In this document: positions 35,511 through 47,481 of the stretch, one piece after another
How the letters are laid out: each line of letters opens with the position of its first letter
Numbering within the stretch: the stretch's first letter is position 1
DNA from: Chamaecyparis obtusa
Taxonomy: Eukaryota; Streptophyta; Pinopsida; Cupressales; Cupressaceae
Length of the DNA: 64,000 bases
NCBI GenBank assembly: GCA_027943335.1
Contig: BSBK01005146.1
Coordinates: 402,001 to 466,000 of the forward strand
Reading direction: 5' to 3'
The notes under the pieces: generated by a model
The model's input: only the letters and a program-made list of their open reading frames with translations
What the model was told of the DNA's origin: nothing
The model's database searches: none
Made by a program: the position numbers and the translations under genes

Positions 35511-37642
35511 TGTAATGTCCCCTTTTTGGAATTGCCCTATTTCTTGCCCTACAATCACAAATTCCATTAAATAAGAATTGTAAGATGGTTAGAGATATAA
35601 CTTTACCAATTAAAATGCCTTTTTCCAAGATAATTCCTGATTTAGGTCCTGCAACACCAAAAAGGAAACAAGAGCACAAATATATGCTCATAGACTAAAT
35701 ATATTGTTAATATGATATGATCTATCTTATACATTTATAACTTGATAAAGAAAGTCCCAATTCATAACAACATGTGATGTGTAGCATTTTGCTTTCCTAA
35801 AGGTGGATGGAAATATTACAAGAGGGTGCCCTAGCCCAACCCAAGGCCCAAGGCTGGAACCCTATCCCCATTGGCCCCACACTTCATGGGGGTACCTAGT
35901 GGTCCTCACCATTCCCCCTCATTGTAATTTCCTCCGCCAATGTGGATCATCCCTTGCAAGATAGTACCTTTGTATGATGTAACTCATGCCCATTCCACCA
36001 CAGGCCTTACCTAGTGCTTTTGTATGATGTAGCCCATGCCCATTCCACCACAAACCTTGCCTAGTGCCTTTGTATGATGCAGCACAGTTCATTCCACTGC
36101 AGGTCTTACCTTATCTTGTGAGGTAATGATCTTAATGTAGTTAAAAATATAAATACATCCAGTATTCTATCCATATATCAACCTGTACTTGTAGATATGA
36201 ATCAACAATTATCTAAAGATAAAGCATTTCATCTCATGAGTATGATGGACGTCCATAATAAATAACACGGGTATTAATTCATATGCACTCAGTAATAATT
36301 TATAAGCTAAGAAATACATACCAAATATCGTCGAGTCGATTACTCAAAGTAGGGATATTGGGGAAAGTAGCAATGTCTACCTTAGATAACAAAGATCAGG
36401 AGTGCCACTGAACAAAGCAAGTCTCATAACGATAGAAAGCTCAGTTGATGACAAGCTTCATTGAGGTCCTCAACAAGTATTATGTTCACCCAAATACATA
36501 TTTAGATGTCTGTTTAGATGCTCGCCCAGCCAAGATGGAATGCTATGTTAGAAGCAATTCTTTTAACTTGCGCCTTCATAACCAATGTTATTGACCTCAC
36601 TTAGACAAGTTCCATCGCCCGATAGGGTATTAACTCCATGCCAATGTAATATCTCTATTCCAATTGTATAAATTGTCTCCCCTCTTCAAGCCACGCAAGG
36701 AAGGACGATTTGAGTGTATGAATCTTTTCATAATCAGCCACCGAACATGTTGTAATAGATTCCAGAGGCTATGAAATCACGCCACTCTATTTCCTTTAGC
36801 TATGACGTGAAGTGAACTCACTAGGAAGCAAATATTGCTTCCATATATTGATGATAATAGCTATTTATTAGATACCTCTGGTGCAATGATCATACACTCG
36901 ATATTTCATGGTTATATATTTATTGTAGATTGAATTGGTAATAAGTATTGTATTCGCAAGTTCTCAACTTTTATTCTCCGTATACCACTCCAAGGTAGTA
37001 TTTGGATATATTGTATCCACTGGCTAGTCACCATTTATTATTTCCATCGCAAACTGCAGTGCTATCAGCAATAGCAAGAAATCGTTAAATATGTATTGTC
37101 TGATCCCTTCAATGCACTTTTGTATGTGTGTGAGCCTGCTCACAGAGTCATCATAGGATAGATGCTACCACCAAGAGTCTGGTATTCTAATTCTTTCTAC
37201 AATAATTACTTATCCCGTTCCTTGCCTGTAGATAATTTATTCTGCTTGTCGATGAAAGGAACAGATTTCTTCAATCCCCTTTCGCTTGGTCAAGACATCC
37301 CTTTTGTATCTACCGATGATGGCGTCTTTCCTCCAAACGCCATGCCTTTACTAATGAATCGTGTTTTTGGCTTTGCTTGTAATATATCATTCGATATGTT
37401 TGATATGGCAATTATATTATTATTATTATTGATTATATATTGTTTATTTATTACTTATTATATTAATAATATAAAATATTATCATATCATTATTTCAATA
37501 TAATATTATATTAATAATGTATTATTATATTAAGAATAGATGATATTATTTTTATTTATTAAATTTTCCTTTATAATTATTCTTTATTCAACAAATTCTA
37601 TTATTTATTATCAATTTCTTTATTCAAAATGGGGACATCACA
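35511..37642 (+). mobile_element. Probable solo LTR, 2.1 kb, TGTAATGTCCCC family
   Basis: Exact 5-bp target duplication TTAGA at 35506-35510 and 37643-37647, with TG...CA ends. The ends are unusually long inverted repeats: TGTAATGTCCCCTTTTTG and, read inward from the right, TGTGATGTCCCCATTTTG. No coding domain and no internal primer site, so a recombined solo LTR is the best reading; a small TIR element with 5-bp duplications is the alternative. The right part (37400-37560) is a dense AT-rich low-complexity stretch. Confidence 0.7.
35960..36115. repeat. Three tandem units of about 52 bp
   Basis: CTTTTGTATGATGTAGC-type starts followed by CCATTCCACCACA and CCTTACCTAGT, three times with increasing divergence, inside the solo-LTR-like element. 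Confidence 0.7.
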
Positions 37643-37950
37643 TTAGATAATTAAAATTATATGAAATTCATAGATTAGATCAAACTAATATGACTAGAAT
37701 GAAGAAATTTGAACTTGAAATATAGACAATGAACATGTTTCTAGCTTTACTTTTTATGTGTAATCATTTGATGCCCTCACTGACAATTATAACATTTCCT
37801 TTTATTTTGCATTTTAGCATGTTTGTGTTTTCTATGTTATTATGCTAAAAACATCTCATGCAGACTAGGCACCTTCTGTTAAACATTTTGATACCTTACA
37901 TGACCACCATATCTTCACTTATCAAAACAATAATGATCTTCAACTGTTAC

Positions 37951-38822
37951 TGTAATGTCCCCTTTTTGGGGCACATTATTTCATGTCATGTTGTTAGCCA
38001 CTTCATCATGGTCTGGTGGGCTAACCATGGTGTGGCAATGATCAGTAGGATTTTAGGCCTAGGTGATTTCAGTTTCAAGCTATTCAGAGCAGTTTCCACA
38101 AGTTTCCAAGATACTATTTATAGTAAGTCGGCAGGGTACAGATTTCTTGGCATTTCAGTATTGGACTTGGAGTGTCTTGCCGAGAGCTTTCCGGCAAGCT
38201 ATCACACATCATCATCCGAGTTCGTTTGGTCCTCCGTTTTAATGCCAGAAGATTCCTCACTTTATTTATTGTGTCAATTTATAACTTAACGGTCATATTT
38301 ATGTAAAAGTGACTTAAGGTGGGAATATAAAGAGACAGGGTGGGAATATGAAGTGACAGATTGGGGAAACTGAAGAGTCATAGATGTAGCCTTAAAGGAA
38401 GGCTTGGAGTCTCAGTTGAGCATGCTCAGTTTTATGAATTTTATTTCTCTTTGAGAATTCAGGAAGCTTCAGCTTTCGATTCTCAAACCTGAGGACGGAA
38501 ACCTTCAGGCTTTTTCGGTGGATTGGACGGAAACCCAATTCATCTCCGGGGCAAATTCACATCAGAGTTCTCCATTGGTTTACAAGTTCTTGATCATCTA
38601 ATCTTGTTGTAGTATTTTGTATTTCAGATTGGATTGTTTAGTACACTCACTATTATTGTATTGTTGATGAATAATACGATAACGTTTTCTGAGAAGTTTA
38701 TGAGAATATATATTGCTAGTTATTGTTGTTGAATCAATAATTATTTGCATATATTTATTTGTTTAAATCTGCATGAGATATATTAGTGAAAATTCGGAAA
38801 ATGGCCGGTTCGGGTCATTACA
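37951..38822 (+). repeat. 5' LTR of the 7.6-kb element
   Basis: 872 bp, the same length as the right LTR and colinear with it, with scattered substitutions and small indels. Its hairpin near 38110 has lost four bases (ATACTATTTATAGTAAGT). The divergence between LTRs indicates an old insertion. Confidence 0.85.
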
Positions 38823-38823
38823 G

Positions 38824-38835
38824 TGGTATTAAAGC
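38824..38835 (+). other. Primer-binding site (Met-tRNA type)
   Basis: TGGTATTAAAGC, one base after the LTR end, matches the plant retroelement site TGGTATCAGAGC except for two transitions. Confidence 0.7.
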
Positions 38836-40238
38836 TAAAAATCTTGCCAGCCTGTGAGGTTTTTCTTCAGAATCAGATTTGCAAAAATATATTTTCAGAA
38901 GGTGTTTTACAAAGTGTTTGTCATTTCGAACAATGGCTTTGCATATTGAACATCAGATTTTATAGTATTGAATGCACTGGTAAGAATAAAACACTTCCAG
39001 GATTAATAACAGACTATAGGGGGATTCAAATAGGTCTGGTTTTTACTACGATAAGGAGAAGTTCTCCACTCTTAGCATTGTTGTTTCAAGGAATCTACTT
39101 GCAAGCATTTGAAAATTCTGGTATGGCATCTCAGAATTAATACAGTGACGTGTTCGTCACAGGTTGATCCATTGTCTCGGCAGGGAAGGACGTCACCCAT
39201 AGTCAAGGCGACCCAGAACGGCTCCTCTCGGGCCGGCGTCTACATCTTTGGAAATGCGGGATCATCCGGGTGCGAGATGACATTACTGGCAGCGTGAGGA
39301 AGCATCCAGCTCTCGCTTTAGAAGCACTACTTTCAGTGCATGTTCAGTGTTGGAAGGTATTGCAAACACTACGCAAGGGGACACGATACATAGTGGGGGA
39401 GCCATATCATTTTTATGATGCTGGCATTATATCGGTGCGGATGGAGTAGTGAAATACCATACGCACTTCATCAATAGCAAACACGGGTTGTGTGAAGATT
39501 GGGTGCACAGTTGTAATACAAGCATGTTAGCTTCAAGAACTAGGCACGCTGTGATAGCAAGTATTAAGGAAGCAGCAAGTCAGAGGATTTGGCTTGTTTC
39601 ACACTAATCTACCGTTAGCCAGCAAGTCTAGGCCTGGATCGCATGGTAATTGACTGGCATAGTGCCATCATTTCCATTGACACACAATGCTTGGAGTCGT
39701 AAAACACAGCGCTGCCATATAAGAATACACAGTGTGCTTGTTGGTCGTGCAACACCTGATATTTAGAGGACGAACTGTGGCTTCATTCGATACCCGTACC
39801 AGCTACGGTAGATGGAAACAAGGCATGGTCGGTTCTCACTGCTTAGTAGTATTTGAAGCTTTGAATTGAATTTGCAGTTGGTTTTTCCTTTCAATTTTGA
39901 AACTGTTGTTGCTTGGATTATATTTTGTGTCCTTGGAAATTTCTATGTATGCGCTGGTTAGTGACATTGAAGGACACATATATCAGATAAACTAAAAGTA
40001 CTTCTGACAGTAAATTTTCAGTCAAGACTGAGACAGGATATCTCATATTCAGAATTTAGGCATTCAGTATCAGGATTGTGTTAAAAGATTTAACGACGAC
40101 TACCAAACCGAAATTCACAGTTGGTTTCTAGAATTGCTCAAGAAGTGTTGGAAAATCAGAAACGTTATTGCGGTGACAGCAATTCACAGTTACAGAAGTG
40201 ATTCAGTTCCTTGCTTATTTCTCTGAAAAAATTAAATC
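38836..40238 (+). other. Leader of the 7.6-kb LTR element, no recognised gene
   Basis: Contains a GC-rich block (39160-39300) with short open frames but no gag-like motif. It separates the primer site from the PDS5-like frame. Confidence 0.5.
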
Positions 40239-41080
40239 ATGGAGTCATTGGAAAGGCCAGTGTTCTCGAAGGAATTCAATGGCACATTTTACGGTGTGCA
40301 ACTAAGAGATATTCGGAAGGAAATGGAGATAGGCAATGAGTTATGTTGTCTTGGATGGCAATTGGAGGAGCAGAAAATTACGGGAAGTATGCTTGCCAAA
40401 CTCGATGAAATAAATTCATATCTATCCAGGATAGATCAATCTGATTGCAGACTCTTCAGTTGGGCGATGCACCCCTCAATGGTTGCCTTGGTGCAACGCA
40501 GATTTATGAATCATCCACATCGAGATATTAGGCTTGCAGTTGCCTCATGTCTTAGTGAGGTCACTCGGATTACAGCTCCTATTATTCCTTATACCGAGCA
40601 CATTTGGAGACAAGTATTACAGCTGATTGTAGACAGTTTAGATGGACTGAGATATGACAGAGATTCTATCCTTGGTAAGCAGATAAAATCTTGGAGTTAA
40701 TGGCAAGCACTAGAGTTTTCAGTTACATGTTGAATCTAGGCTATGATAAAATGGTTCAGCAATTATTTCAGTGTCTCCTAAGTAATTTCAGGGAGCGTCA
40801 TCAAGATGAGGTGAAGACGTGCATAAAGACTATCCTATCGATCTTAGATGAGGACTATGACATGCAAACAATTGCAATTAGAATTGTTGGCAGTCTGGAG
40901 AGGAGGAATAAAGTACGCATCCATGGCATGTGAACTCTCAGCTGAATTAATTAAGCTTCAGGCTAAAAAATTCAAGAGTTCATTGACTGAAAATGAACAA
41001 GTATCATTAGGCTTACAAGTTGCAAGATCTTCGATAATGGGCCAGGACCTAGTGAGTACATGGCAGAATTGTTTCTTATG
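40239..41080 (+). pseudogene. Captured PDS5-like (cohesin cofactor) gene fragment
   Basis: The first frame (40239-40700) starts with a Met and contains LDEINSYLSRIDQSD and then FMNHPHRDIRLAVASCLSEV followed by TRITAPIIPYTEHIW and QLIVDSLDGL, which is the order seen near the N-terminus of plant PDS5 proteins (HEAT-repeat cofactors that regulate cohesin on chromosomes). A one-base shift near 40680 moves the frame to DKILELMASTRVFSYMLNLG and IKTILSILDED, again PDS5-like. A second shift near 40900 leads to ACELSAELIKLQAKKFKSS. No introns interrupt it, although plant PDS5 genes are intron-rich, which suggests capture from an mRNA. It lies between primer site and purine tract of the LTR element, on the element's coding strand. 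Frameshifts make it non-functional as a whole; the first frame could still be translated. Confidence 0.7.
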
Positions 41081-41089
41081 CCAAGAGGG

Positions 41090-42360
41090 GTGGTCACCGA
41101 CAGTCCCAACCGGTGCTGAGAGGGGAGGGGTGAATCAACACCTTCAAAACTTTTCTCTCTACATCTAGTGAAGGATATTTGTAGCTGTAAGCCAAGACAG
41201 TTTAAGCATATAACAACAATCACACAGAGACACTAGATTTATCACGTGGAAACCGAGTTAGGGTGAAAACCACGGTGTGAGGAGACCTCACAAATTCTAT
41301 ACTCTTTCGAAGTACACCTTGTTAGGAGCCTTCCCGGTTAAAGGATTATAACAAACTGTTAGGTGCGAACCGGTTAAGGGATTTGTTACAATGAGGCCGG
41401 TTAGTGCCTGTCTAGTTAAACGACTTAGAACACCTTTCAAGATGCTACCCGATTAGAGGATTTGACACAAGGTAACTGTTAGAGTCCACCCAAATACTGG
41501 AATTTAACTATTGTAATTGCTAGAAGACAATAGAGGGATTGACCTTTTACAGATGGCTATACATACCTTGATAAGATCTCTTTTTGTGCTCAACTGAGAA
41601 GCATCACCGGTCGCTGCAAGTGTGTTCTCCTCTATTTTTGTGCTTCTCTGCACACTCTTCTTTCTCACTTCTTCTTTCTTCTTCTCACCCCTGGCTTCTC
41701 CAACATACAGGTTCACTCTTTTACTTGGCAAAATGAAGGCAACTTCTATTCGCCTCAAACAGAAGAATATATAAAGCCCTAGCCCTAATAGCGCTCATCA
41801 TGCATGACCTAATTACAGATCCTTATCGGATTCATCACTCAGTGGAGTACCAATTCATTGAGGAAACATCTGATGCATGCCCTTGCCGTATCTGCTTTAT
41901 GAAGAAAACAATAGATGCGTGTCAAGCATCTTTCCTCCACAAGAGATAATGCATTGTTTTAAAGCCACAAATTCCGGATTTTAAACCTTCAAACGCAACT
42001 CAAACCGATCAGCAATTTAACCCAAAGTCTTCCGGAATTAGTGCAAAAAATCTCGGTCAAAGAGTTGGTTGGAACAGATAGATTGACTATGACTTCCTCG
42101 GTCCATACCGGAGTCATTAATATCTCGGTTGAGATCCTCATGTTGTGAACAAGTAAGAGTCTTGGACCTATTACTGTCCCTTCCTTGGCTTACCGGATGC
42201 ACCTTCCTCGGTTGTAGGGTCGACACCGATTTGCAGTGCATTCTCTGTACTTGACTACACCGGTTGTAGTCAGGTCCTCGGTTGAAGGTAGAATCCTTCT
42301 TTGCTTGACTCTATACATTACCCGATTGTTGATGCTTGTATGGTGACCGGTGGTATTAGC
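41090..42360 (+). repeat. Unclassified interspersed repeat (CTGAGAGGGG family), copy 1
   Basis: Begins near CACCGACAGTCCCAACCGGT with CTGAGAGGGGAGGGGTGAAT, continues with GTGGAAACCGAGTTAGGGTG and many ACCGGT/CCGGTT units, and ends near GGTGACCGGTGG. A related copy in the opposite orientation lies at about 59520-60475. It has no recognisable protein and interrupts the PDS5-bearing LTR element. Exact boundaries and class are unknown. Confidence 0.55.
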
Positions 42361-42610
42361 ATACAGTCACATCTGTCTTATGTATTGGCACCTTCTGCCA
42401 AACCATCCTCCTTTCATACAGATCTCCTTGGATCTTTAGACTTTATAGAGATGACAAGTCTCTATACTCTGTTGCCAATCAATGACAATACTTGGACCAG
42501 TAGCAGGCTTACCGATTACCATCACTTAATGCCAACAGTCACAAGGGCATGTTTGCAATATTAATCAAGGGGAAGATAAATGGCAGCCTAGTGATAGAGA
42601 GCATACAGTT

Positions 42611-43207
42611 ATGACTACACCTCTTTCGGGACTTAGTGGAGAGTGTTCAGAATTCTACTTTGGTGACTTGGTGGCTGAGCTTGATAAATCCATGGTTATA
42701 GCTTGTGGTAACCAATTGGAGACCTTCAGCGATTCATGTAATGAGGAATCGTGTGACTTCTTTAGCAGCACTTCACTCATGCATCACGTTGTTATGGATG
42801 ACCCTTTTTGTAGTACATCCCAGGATAACATTGATGAGAAGTGTGCCTTAAAAAAACAGTTGAAAGTCAATGACGATGCCATTATTGCAGCTCTTGTTCA
42901 CCATGATAGCACTCACCAGATTATTGATTATCTATATAGGACAGCTCAGATGGATAAAGGGCAAGACGGTATAAGGATTGGATCCTATGTTGCAGATTTA
43001 CAAGGGGTCATAACAGCATTTGAGGATTGGAAATCAGAATATCTGAGTTTACTTACAGACCGTGACCACCTGTTACAGATTGTCGGGAAGTATGCTGAGC
43101 AGTTGAGGGAAAAGGAGGATGAGGTCAATAAGCTCAATAGGGAGCTTAGTGCTACTCAGGGCACTTTGGAGCATACACGTATTGCTCTACAGAAGCCACA
43201 AAATTAG
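42611..43207 (+). CDS. LTR-element ORF of unknown function, coiled-coil C-terminus
   Basis: A 198-codon open frame inside the 7.6-kb LTR element. The N-terminal half is rich in Ser, Asp and Cys. The C-terminal third, with YAEQLREKEDEVNKLNRELS, has a coiled-coil pattern. After a stop at 43207 the same frame continues with further open sequence including DNSLFEMD and FDNPLFEIDEGD (about 43385-43450). The similar phrases NPLFDVD and YDNSLFELSDD occur in the unrelated-looking ORF of the 48080-52393 element, so the two share a protein module. No known gag or pol domain. Function unknown; it may be a derived gag or an acquired accessory protein. Whether it is translated is unknown. Confidence 0.45.
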   Translation: MTTPLSGLSGECSEFYFGDLVAELDKSMVIACGNQLETFSDSCNEESCDFFSSTSLMHHVVMDDPFCSTSQDNIDEKCALKKQLKVNDDAIIAALVHHDSTHQIIDYLYRTAQMDKGQDGIRIGSYVADLQGVITAFEDWKSEYLSLLTDRDHLLQIVGKYAEQLREKEDEVNKLNRELSATQGTLEHTRIALQKPQN

Positions 43208-43552
43208 ATTGTGATCTCTAGCCAGTACAGGGAGCAGGATGACAAGGATAGGTCTGAATTCTTTCAGGTGGTGATTCAGGAGCTTGATAGCATATAGCAA
43301 ACATATGACTTGGAGAGTTGTCCAAAAAGATCTTTGGGTCACCCTGACTTTATTTATGAGTTAGACCACTTTCAAGCGATTGATAATTCCTTGTTTGAGA
43401 TGGATGCCAAGTTGACATTTGATAATCCCCTCTTTGAGATAGATGAGGGAGATACTTCCTATTCCCAGGATGAGGACGAGGTTGGTTGAAGGATTTGGGA
43501 CCCAGGTTCAGTTATTGGAGATGAGTCTTGGCCACCAAGTAGGAGTAGCGGA

Positions 43553-44311
43553 ATGAGCTTAGTTGTTGAGCAGTTTAGTTTTTACAGCAACAGTCCAGGA
43601 TGGGCAATTAGGTCTTGTGGCATGATGGGTGATATGCCTTTCCTTGCACTACCTCTCGCCGATGGTGAGATGTCTCGTGTTGGCGAGCATCCCTTGGCTC
43701 ATTCCTCTCTTCACACAGTTGTAACTCCACTACCTTATCATTCCGATTTATCTAGTGCTTATGGTAATTCTACCACCACATTTTTGGGGCATGATGATCA
43801 AGTAGAGCTTATTCAGTATGGGGTTATTGAGTTAGGGATGATGATTATGCTAGTTGGTGTGAATTTTTCACACAATGGTATGCAGTGTATGGCCCTGGAC
43901 ATAGAGAAACAGCCATGGAATCCTAATGCTGGTTCAAGATTTCCAGTAGAGTTGATTAGTGCATTGCATGTTGGCCTTATTGCATGGGATACATTTTGTC
44001 TTCCATTCAGCCCACCTACGGGGGACTTTCTTTTCCGATTATTGGATAGGAGTGGGATGAGTGATTGGTTGGGTACGCTTCCCTGCTTGCAGGTGGAAGC
44101 CTTGTCCGGCAGTCTTGGTAGCCTGCCTCTTCAGTACAATTTCCGATTCGGACTACAAATCAGAGGGGCAGTGTTATGGCAGTTGGACATTTCTGATGTT
44201 TCCCTCAGTATGGGCATAGAGTGTCAAGATATTTCAGCCAGTTGGCAAGATGGATGGCCCTTATGCTTATGGGATCCAAGAGGGATATTCTCACGGTTGG
44301 TATTTATTTAA
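43553..44311 (+). CDS. LTR-element ORF of unknown function (252 codons)
   Basis: The longest open frame in the 7.6-kb element. It has no signal peptide, zinc knuckle or polymerase motif that I can recognise. The composition is hydrophobic with many Gly, Leu and Trp residues. The stretch of sequence before the ATG is in the same frame as the NSLFE-type acidic segment up to a stop near 43488, so this ATG may not be the original start and the region may once have been one longer frame from 42611. Confidence 0.4.
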   Translation: MSLVVEQFSFYSNSPGWAIRSCGMMGDMPFLALPLADGEMSRVGEHPLAHSSLHTVVTPLPYHSDLSSAYGNSTTTFLGHDDQVELIQYGVIELGMMIMLVGVNFSHNGMQCMALDIEKQPWNPNAGSRFPVELISALHVGLIAWDTFCLPFSPPTGDFLFRLLDRSGMSDWLGTLPCLQVEALSGSLGSLPLQYNFRFGLQIRGAVLWQLDISDVSLSMGIECQDISASWQDGWPLCLWDPRGIFSRLVFI

Positions 44312-44458
44312 GGAGCCGATTGGCACGAGGTTTGGTTTCCCCTAGCATCTGACCATAGAGGTGTTGGTGATCTCAGTTGGAGTGAGGTTCTCAGTTGGGG
44401 TGAGGACTTTCTCACAGATGATGGCAGTATAGGGCAGATTGGTACGACTGATCCTGCA

Positions 44459-44663
44459 GTGATTTGGGATCCTAGCATTAGACTGGTTGTTGTTTTGTTG
44501 TTGTGTGAATGGCTTCACAGGTCAGGGCATAATGTTTGTTTCAGTTTCACACGACAGATCGGTGGAGCAGCTTCCCTGAGGTTGGTTTGGGATCCAGGTA
44601 TTATGATCACAACATGCAGACACCGATTGCTTGAGGGCAAGCAATCTTCGAGGAGGGATGATT
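44459..44663 (+). pseudogene. Gypsy pol-like C-terminal tail and polypurine tract
   Basis: The frame ends RLVWDPGIMITTCRHRLLEG then KQSSRRDDL and stop within the LTR. A WDPG motif followed by a short basic tail and the purine tract is the usual end of many plant gypsy polyproteins. The equivalent tail in the 48080-52393 element reads YPWDPG, then CLGTSNFKEGGL. It shows that the element derives from a gypsy polyprotein whose catalytic middle was lost. Confidence 0.5.
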
Positions 44664-45535
44664 TGTAATGTCCCCTTTTTGGGGGCACATTATTTCATGT
44701 CATGTCGTTAGCCACTTCATCATGGTCTGGTGGGCTAACTGTGGTGTGGATTTGATTAATAGGATTTTTGGCCTAGGGGATTTCAGTTTCAAGCCATTCG
44801 GAACAATTTCCACAGGTTTCCAAGATACTTACTATTTATAGTAAGTCGGCAGGGTACAGATTTCTTGGCATTTTAGTATTGGACTTAGAGCGTCTCGCCG
44901 AAAGCTTTCCGGCAAGCTATCACATGTCATCATCCGAGTTCGTTTGGTCCTTCGTTTTAATGCCAGAAGATTCCTCACTTTATTTATTATGTCACTTTAT
45001 AACTTAACGGTCATATTTATTTAAAAGTGACTTAAGGTGGGAATATAAAGAGACAGGGTGGGAATATGAAGAGACAGAATGGGGAAACTGAAGAATCACA
45101 GCTGCAGCCTTAAAGGAAGGCTTGGAGTCTCAATTGAGCATGCTCAGTTTTATGAATTTTATTTCTCCTTGAGAATTCAGGAAGCTTCAGCTTTCAATTC
45201 TAAAACCTGAGGACGGAAACCTTCAAGCTTTCTTGGTGGATTGGATGGAAACCCATCTCCGGGGCGGATTCACATCAGAATTCGCCATTGGTTTACAGGT
45301 TCTTAATCATCCAATCTTGCTATAGTATTTTGTATTTCAGATTGAATTGTTTAGTAGACTCACTGTTATTGTATTGTTGATGTATAATACGATAACATTT
45401 TCTGAGAAGTTTATGAGAACATATATTGCTAGTTATTGTTGTTGAATCAATAATTATTTGCATATATTTTTTTGTTTAAATCTGCATGAGATATATTTGT
45501 GAAAATTCGGAAAATGGCCGGTTCGAGTCATTACA
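44664..45535 (+). repeat. 3' LTR of the 7.6-kb element
   Basis: 872 bp, begins TGTAATGTCCCC and ends TTACA. It is followed by GTTAT, one base different from the GTTAC before the left LTR. Confidence 0.85.
44827..44846. promoter_or_regulatory. Palindromic TATA-like LTR hairpin
   Basis: ACTTACTA-TTTA-TAGTAAGT at position +163 of the 3' LTR. The centre resembles a TATA box and is symmetric, so it could act in either direction. Role inferred. Confidence 0.5.
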
Positions 45536-47481
45536 GTTATAGAGGTATTCACAAGAAAACTTTCACAAATGGCCTTACTCTTATGGTCACTCCTACTCAA
45601 GTCCTATATTTCCAATCTGACAACTGATGTATATAATCAAGTCTACCTCCTGTGAAAATTCTATTGCAGTCACTGAGTACCAATCTCGTATCTTATAAAG
45701 ATTATTTAACTGCCGAAAATAAATTCACAGCTAATATTGAAAAATAACACAACTGCAACTTCACCAATAAAAATACGCGGAAAGAAATACGCAACACAAT
45801 GAACACAATATTTTCGGACAATTGTCCCTGGAAAAACCCTGAAGGGAAAACCAGTACTGCAGATGAGAAATATATTAAACTTTAGCAAATTAAGAGATAC
45901 AAAATTCCTTGCCTCTCATTGGCAGAACTCTAACAATCTCCCAATTCCTCCTGCTGATATTCCTCCACTGCTATTCCCAACACTATCACTGCACCCTTGC
46001 TAACACTGCAAGACTTGTTTTCTATCACTGCAAACACATTTGCTAACACTGCAAATGCTCTCCAAGATGTGTTTTCCAAATGCCCCTAGACCCCCTTTTA
46101 TACTACCCTCTTTGGTAAACCAACGACCAAGATTTATTCTCAATCAATGGTTGAGATTAAAACAACCCAACAACCAATAACAAAATCAGTTTCTAGTTGC
46201 TTCCAAAAGTGGTCAATTAATTAACAAATAATTGTCCCTACTAATTAGTTAGTAAAACAATTATTTACTAATTAATAGCATGTGGAAAAACAGCTGTCCA
46301 AAGCTAACAAATTAACACCTCCCTTATAGGTACTAATGAAAAATTTCTGGATACAATAAAATTTGAAAATCTTATGTTTAGGGATAGGTGAAAGAAATGT
46401 GCACCATGTTGCTGTGATGATCCCTGTCAACAGATTCAAGACTCCCCTCTTGCTAGATATACTATAAAATTAACCAAAGGTATAAGTTCTAATGCATAAC
46501 AAGCTTGGAAGATTTTTGTGCATCCTTCCCTGCTTTTTTATATTTTCCCTCTATTATTTCTCATTTCTATGAATTGAAAATAATAATAATAATAATAACA
46601 AATGTAGAAGACCTACCAAATAGAAAAATAACACAAATTAAAAAGATTCAAAAAACCTATTCAAATTTGATTAAATGGACAAATAGCTGTTCGGCATACA
46701 CTGTAGAGTTGTAGACTGTTACAAACTTGCTCAAGCTCAATTTAATCAACATTTTCTGCCATTATTCCTGCTAGATTTTGCTTCAATGCTCTATTTTCCT
46801 CCTTGTTTATGCTTGCATATGAAGTGTTCTAGGTGTCTTTTACTGTCTTCAGTTTAAGTTCTTTAATGATTTTTGGTTTTTTCAATAAATTTAAAGAGTC
46901 AAATCTGAGCAGCAGAACTCAATGAGTCCGACCAAACTCTCAAATTCCCTGGACCTCATTTGAAAAGTTTGCCTCGGGACTAGGTGAGCATGCTGAGTAA
47001 GTGACTAGTCCTAAATTGCTGCATGTGAATGAAGCAAGAAGTATAAAATTAAACAGAAAAACTAGATTCCTCGTCTCACACAAGCAAGGTTACAAAAGCA
47101 ATAACAAAAACAATTGGGTTGTACACAAATCAATAATGTATTCTGACATGACATAATTTTGGTATTAATAATAAGTAAACATTTATTCAACAGGGATTAC
47201 TTAATACCACAAATCTAGAGTAACGATAACATCAAAAGAAAGCCAAAATATATACTCAGAATTTCTGTTTCTCAGATTTCACCAAGTTCCTGTTATGAAA
47301 ACATTCCAGGAATAAAGCATCTATGGAAGGAAGCCTTTTCATTTTCGTAGGCTTAACCTAGTTTATTCAAATATCAAAATGTACTAGCTTTGAATGGTAC
47401 TTCAGTATCATGGCTGTAATAGGCAAAATACTCTATTTAATGCAATAAAACAATTTGTGAATGGTCATTTCATATATGTAC
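45536..47481. other. SCAB1 intron; unclassified repeat-like part
   Basis: Between about 45680 and 46140 there is repeat-like sequence with recurring CACTGCAA motifs (45985-46060) but no paired ends. A short (AAT)n run is at about 46580. No coding sequence was recognised. Confidence 0.4.

Larger units (their letters stand above)
37951..45535 (+). mobile_element. Non-autonomous gypsy-like LTR element, 7.6 kb, with captured gene
   Basis: Two 872-bp LTRs (37951-38822, 44664-45535) that begin TGTAATGTCCCC and end ATTACA. Target duplication GTTAC (37946-37950) and GTTAT (45536-45540). A methionine-tRNA-type primer site TGGTATTAAAGC lies at 38824, and a purine tract GAGGAGGGATGA before the right LTR. 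Protease, reverse transcriptase and integrase are absent. Instead the inside holds a PDS5-like fragment, a separate repeat insertion (about 41090-42360), two ORFs without known domains, and a pol-like C-terminal tail. This is a LARD-type non-autonomous element, antisense to SCAB1. Confidence 0.85.

Noticed and set aside
37162..37503. 113-codon open frame ending in an Ile/Tyr-rich tail
   Set aside because: It runs into an AT-rich low-complexity stretch of the solo-LTR-like element and has no recognised domain.
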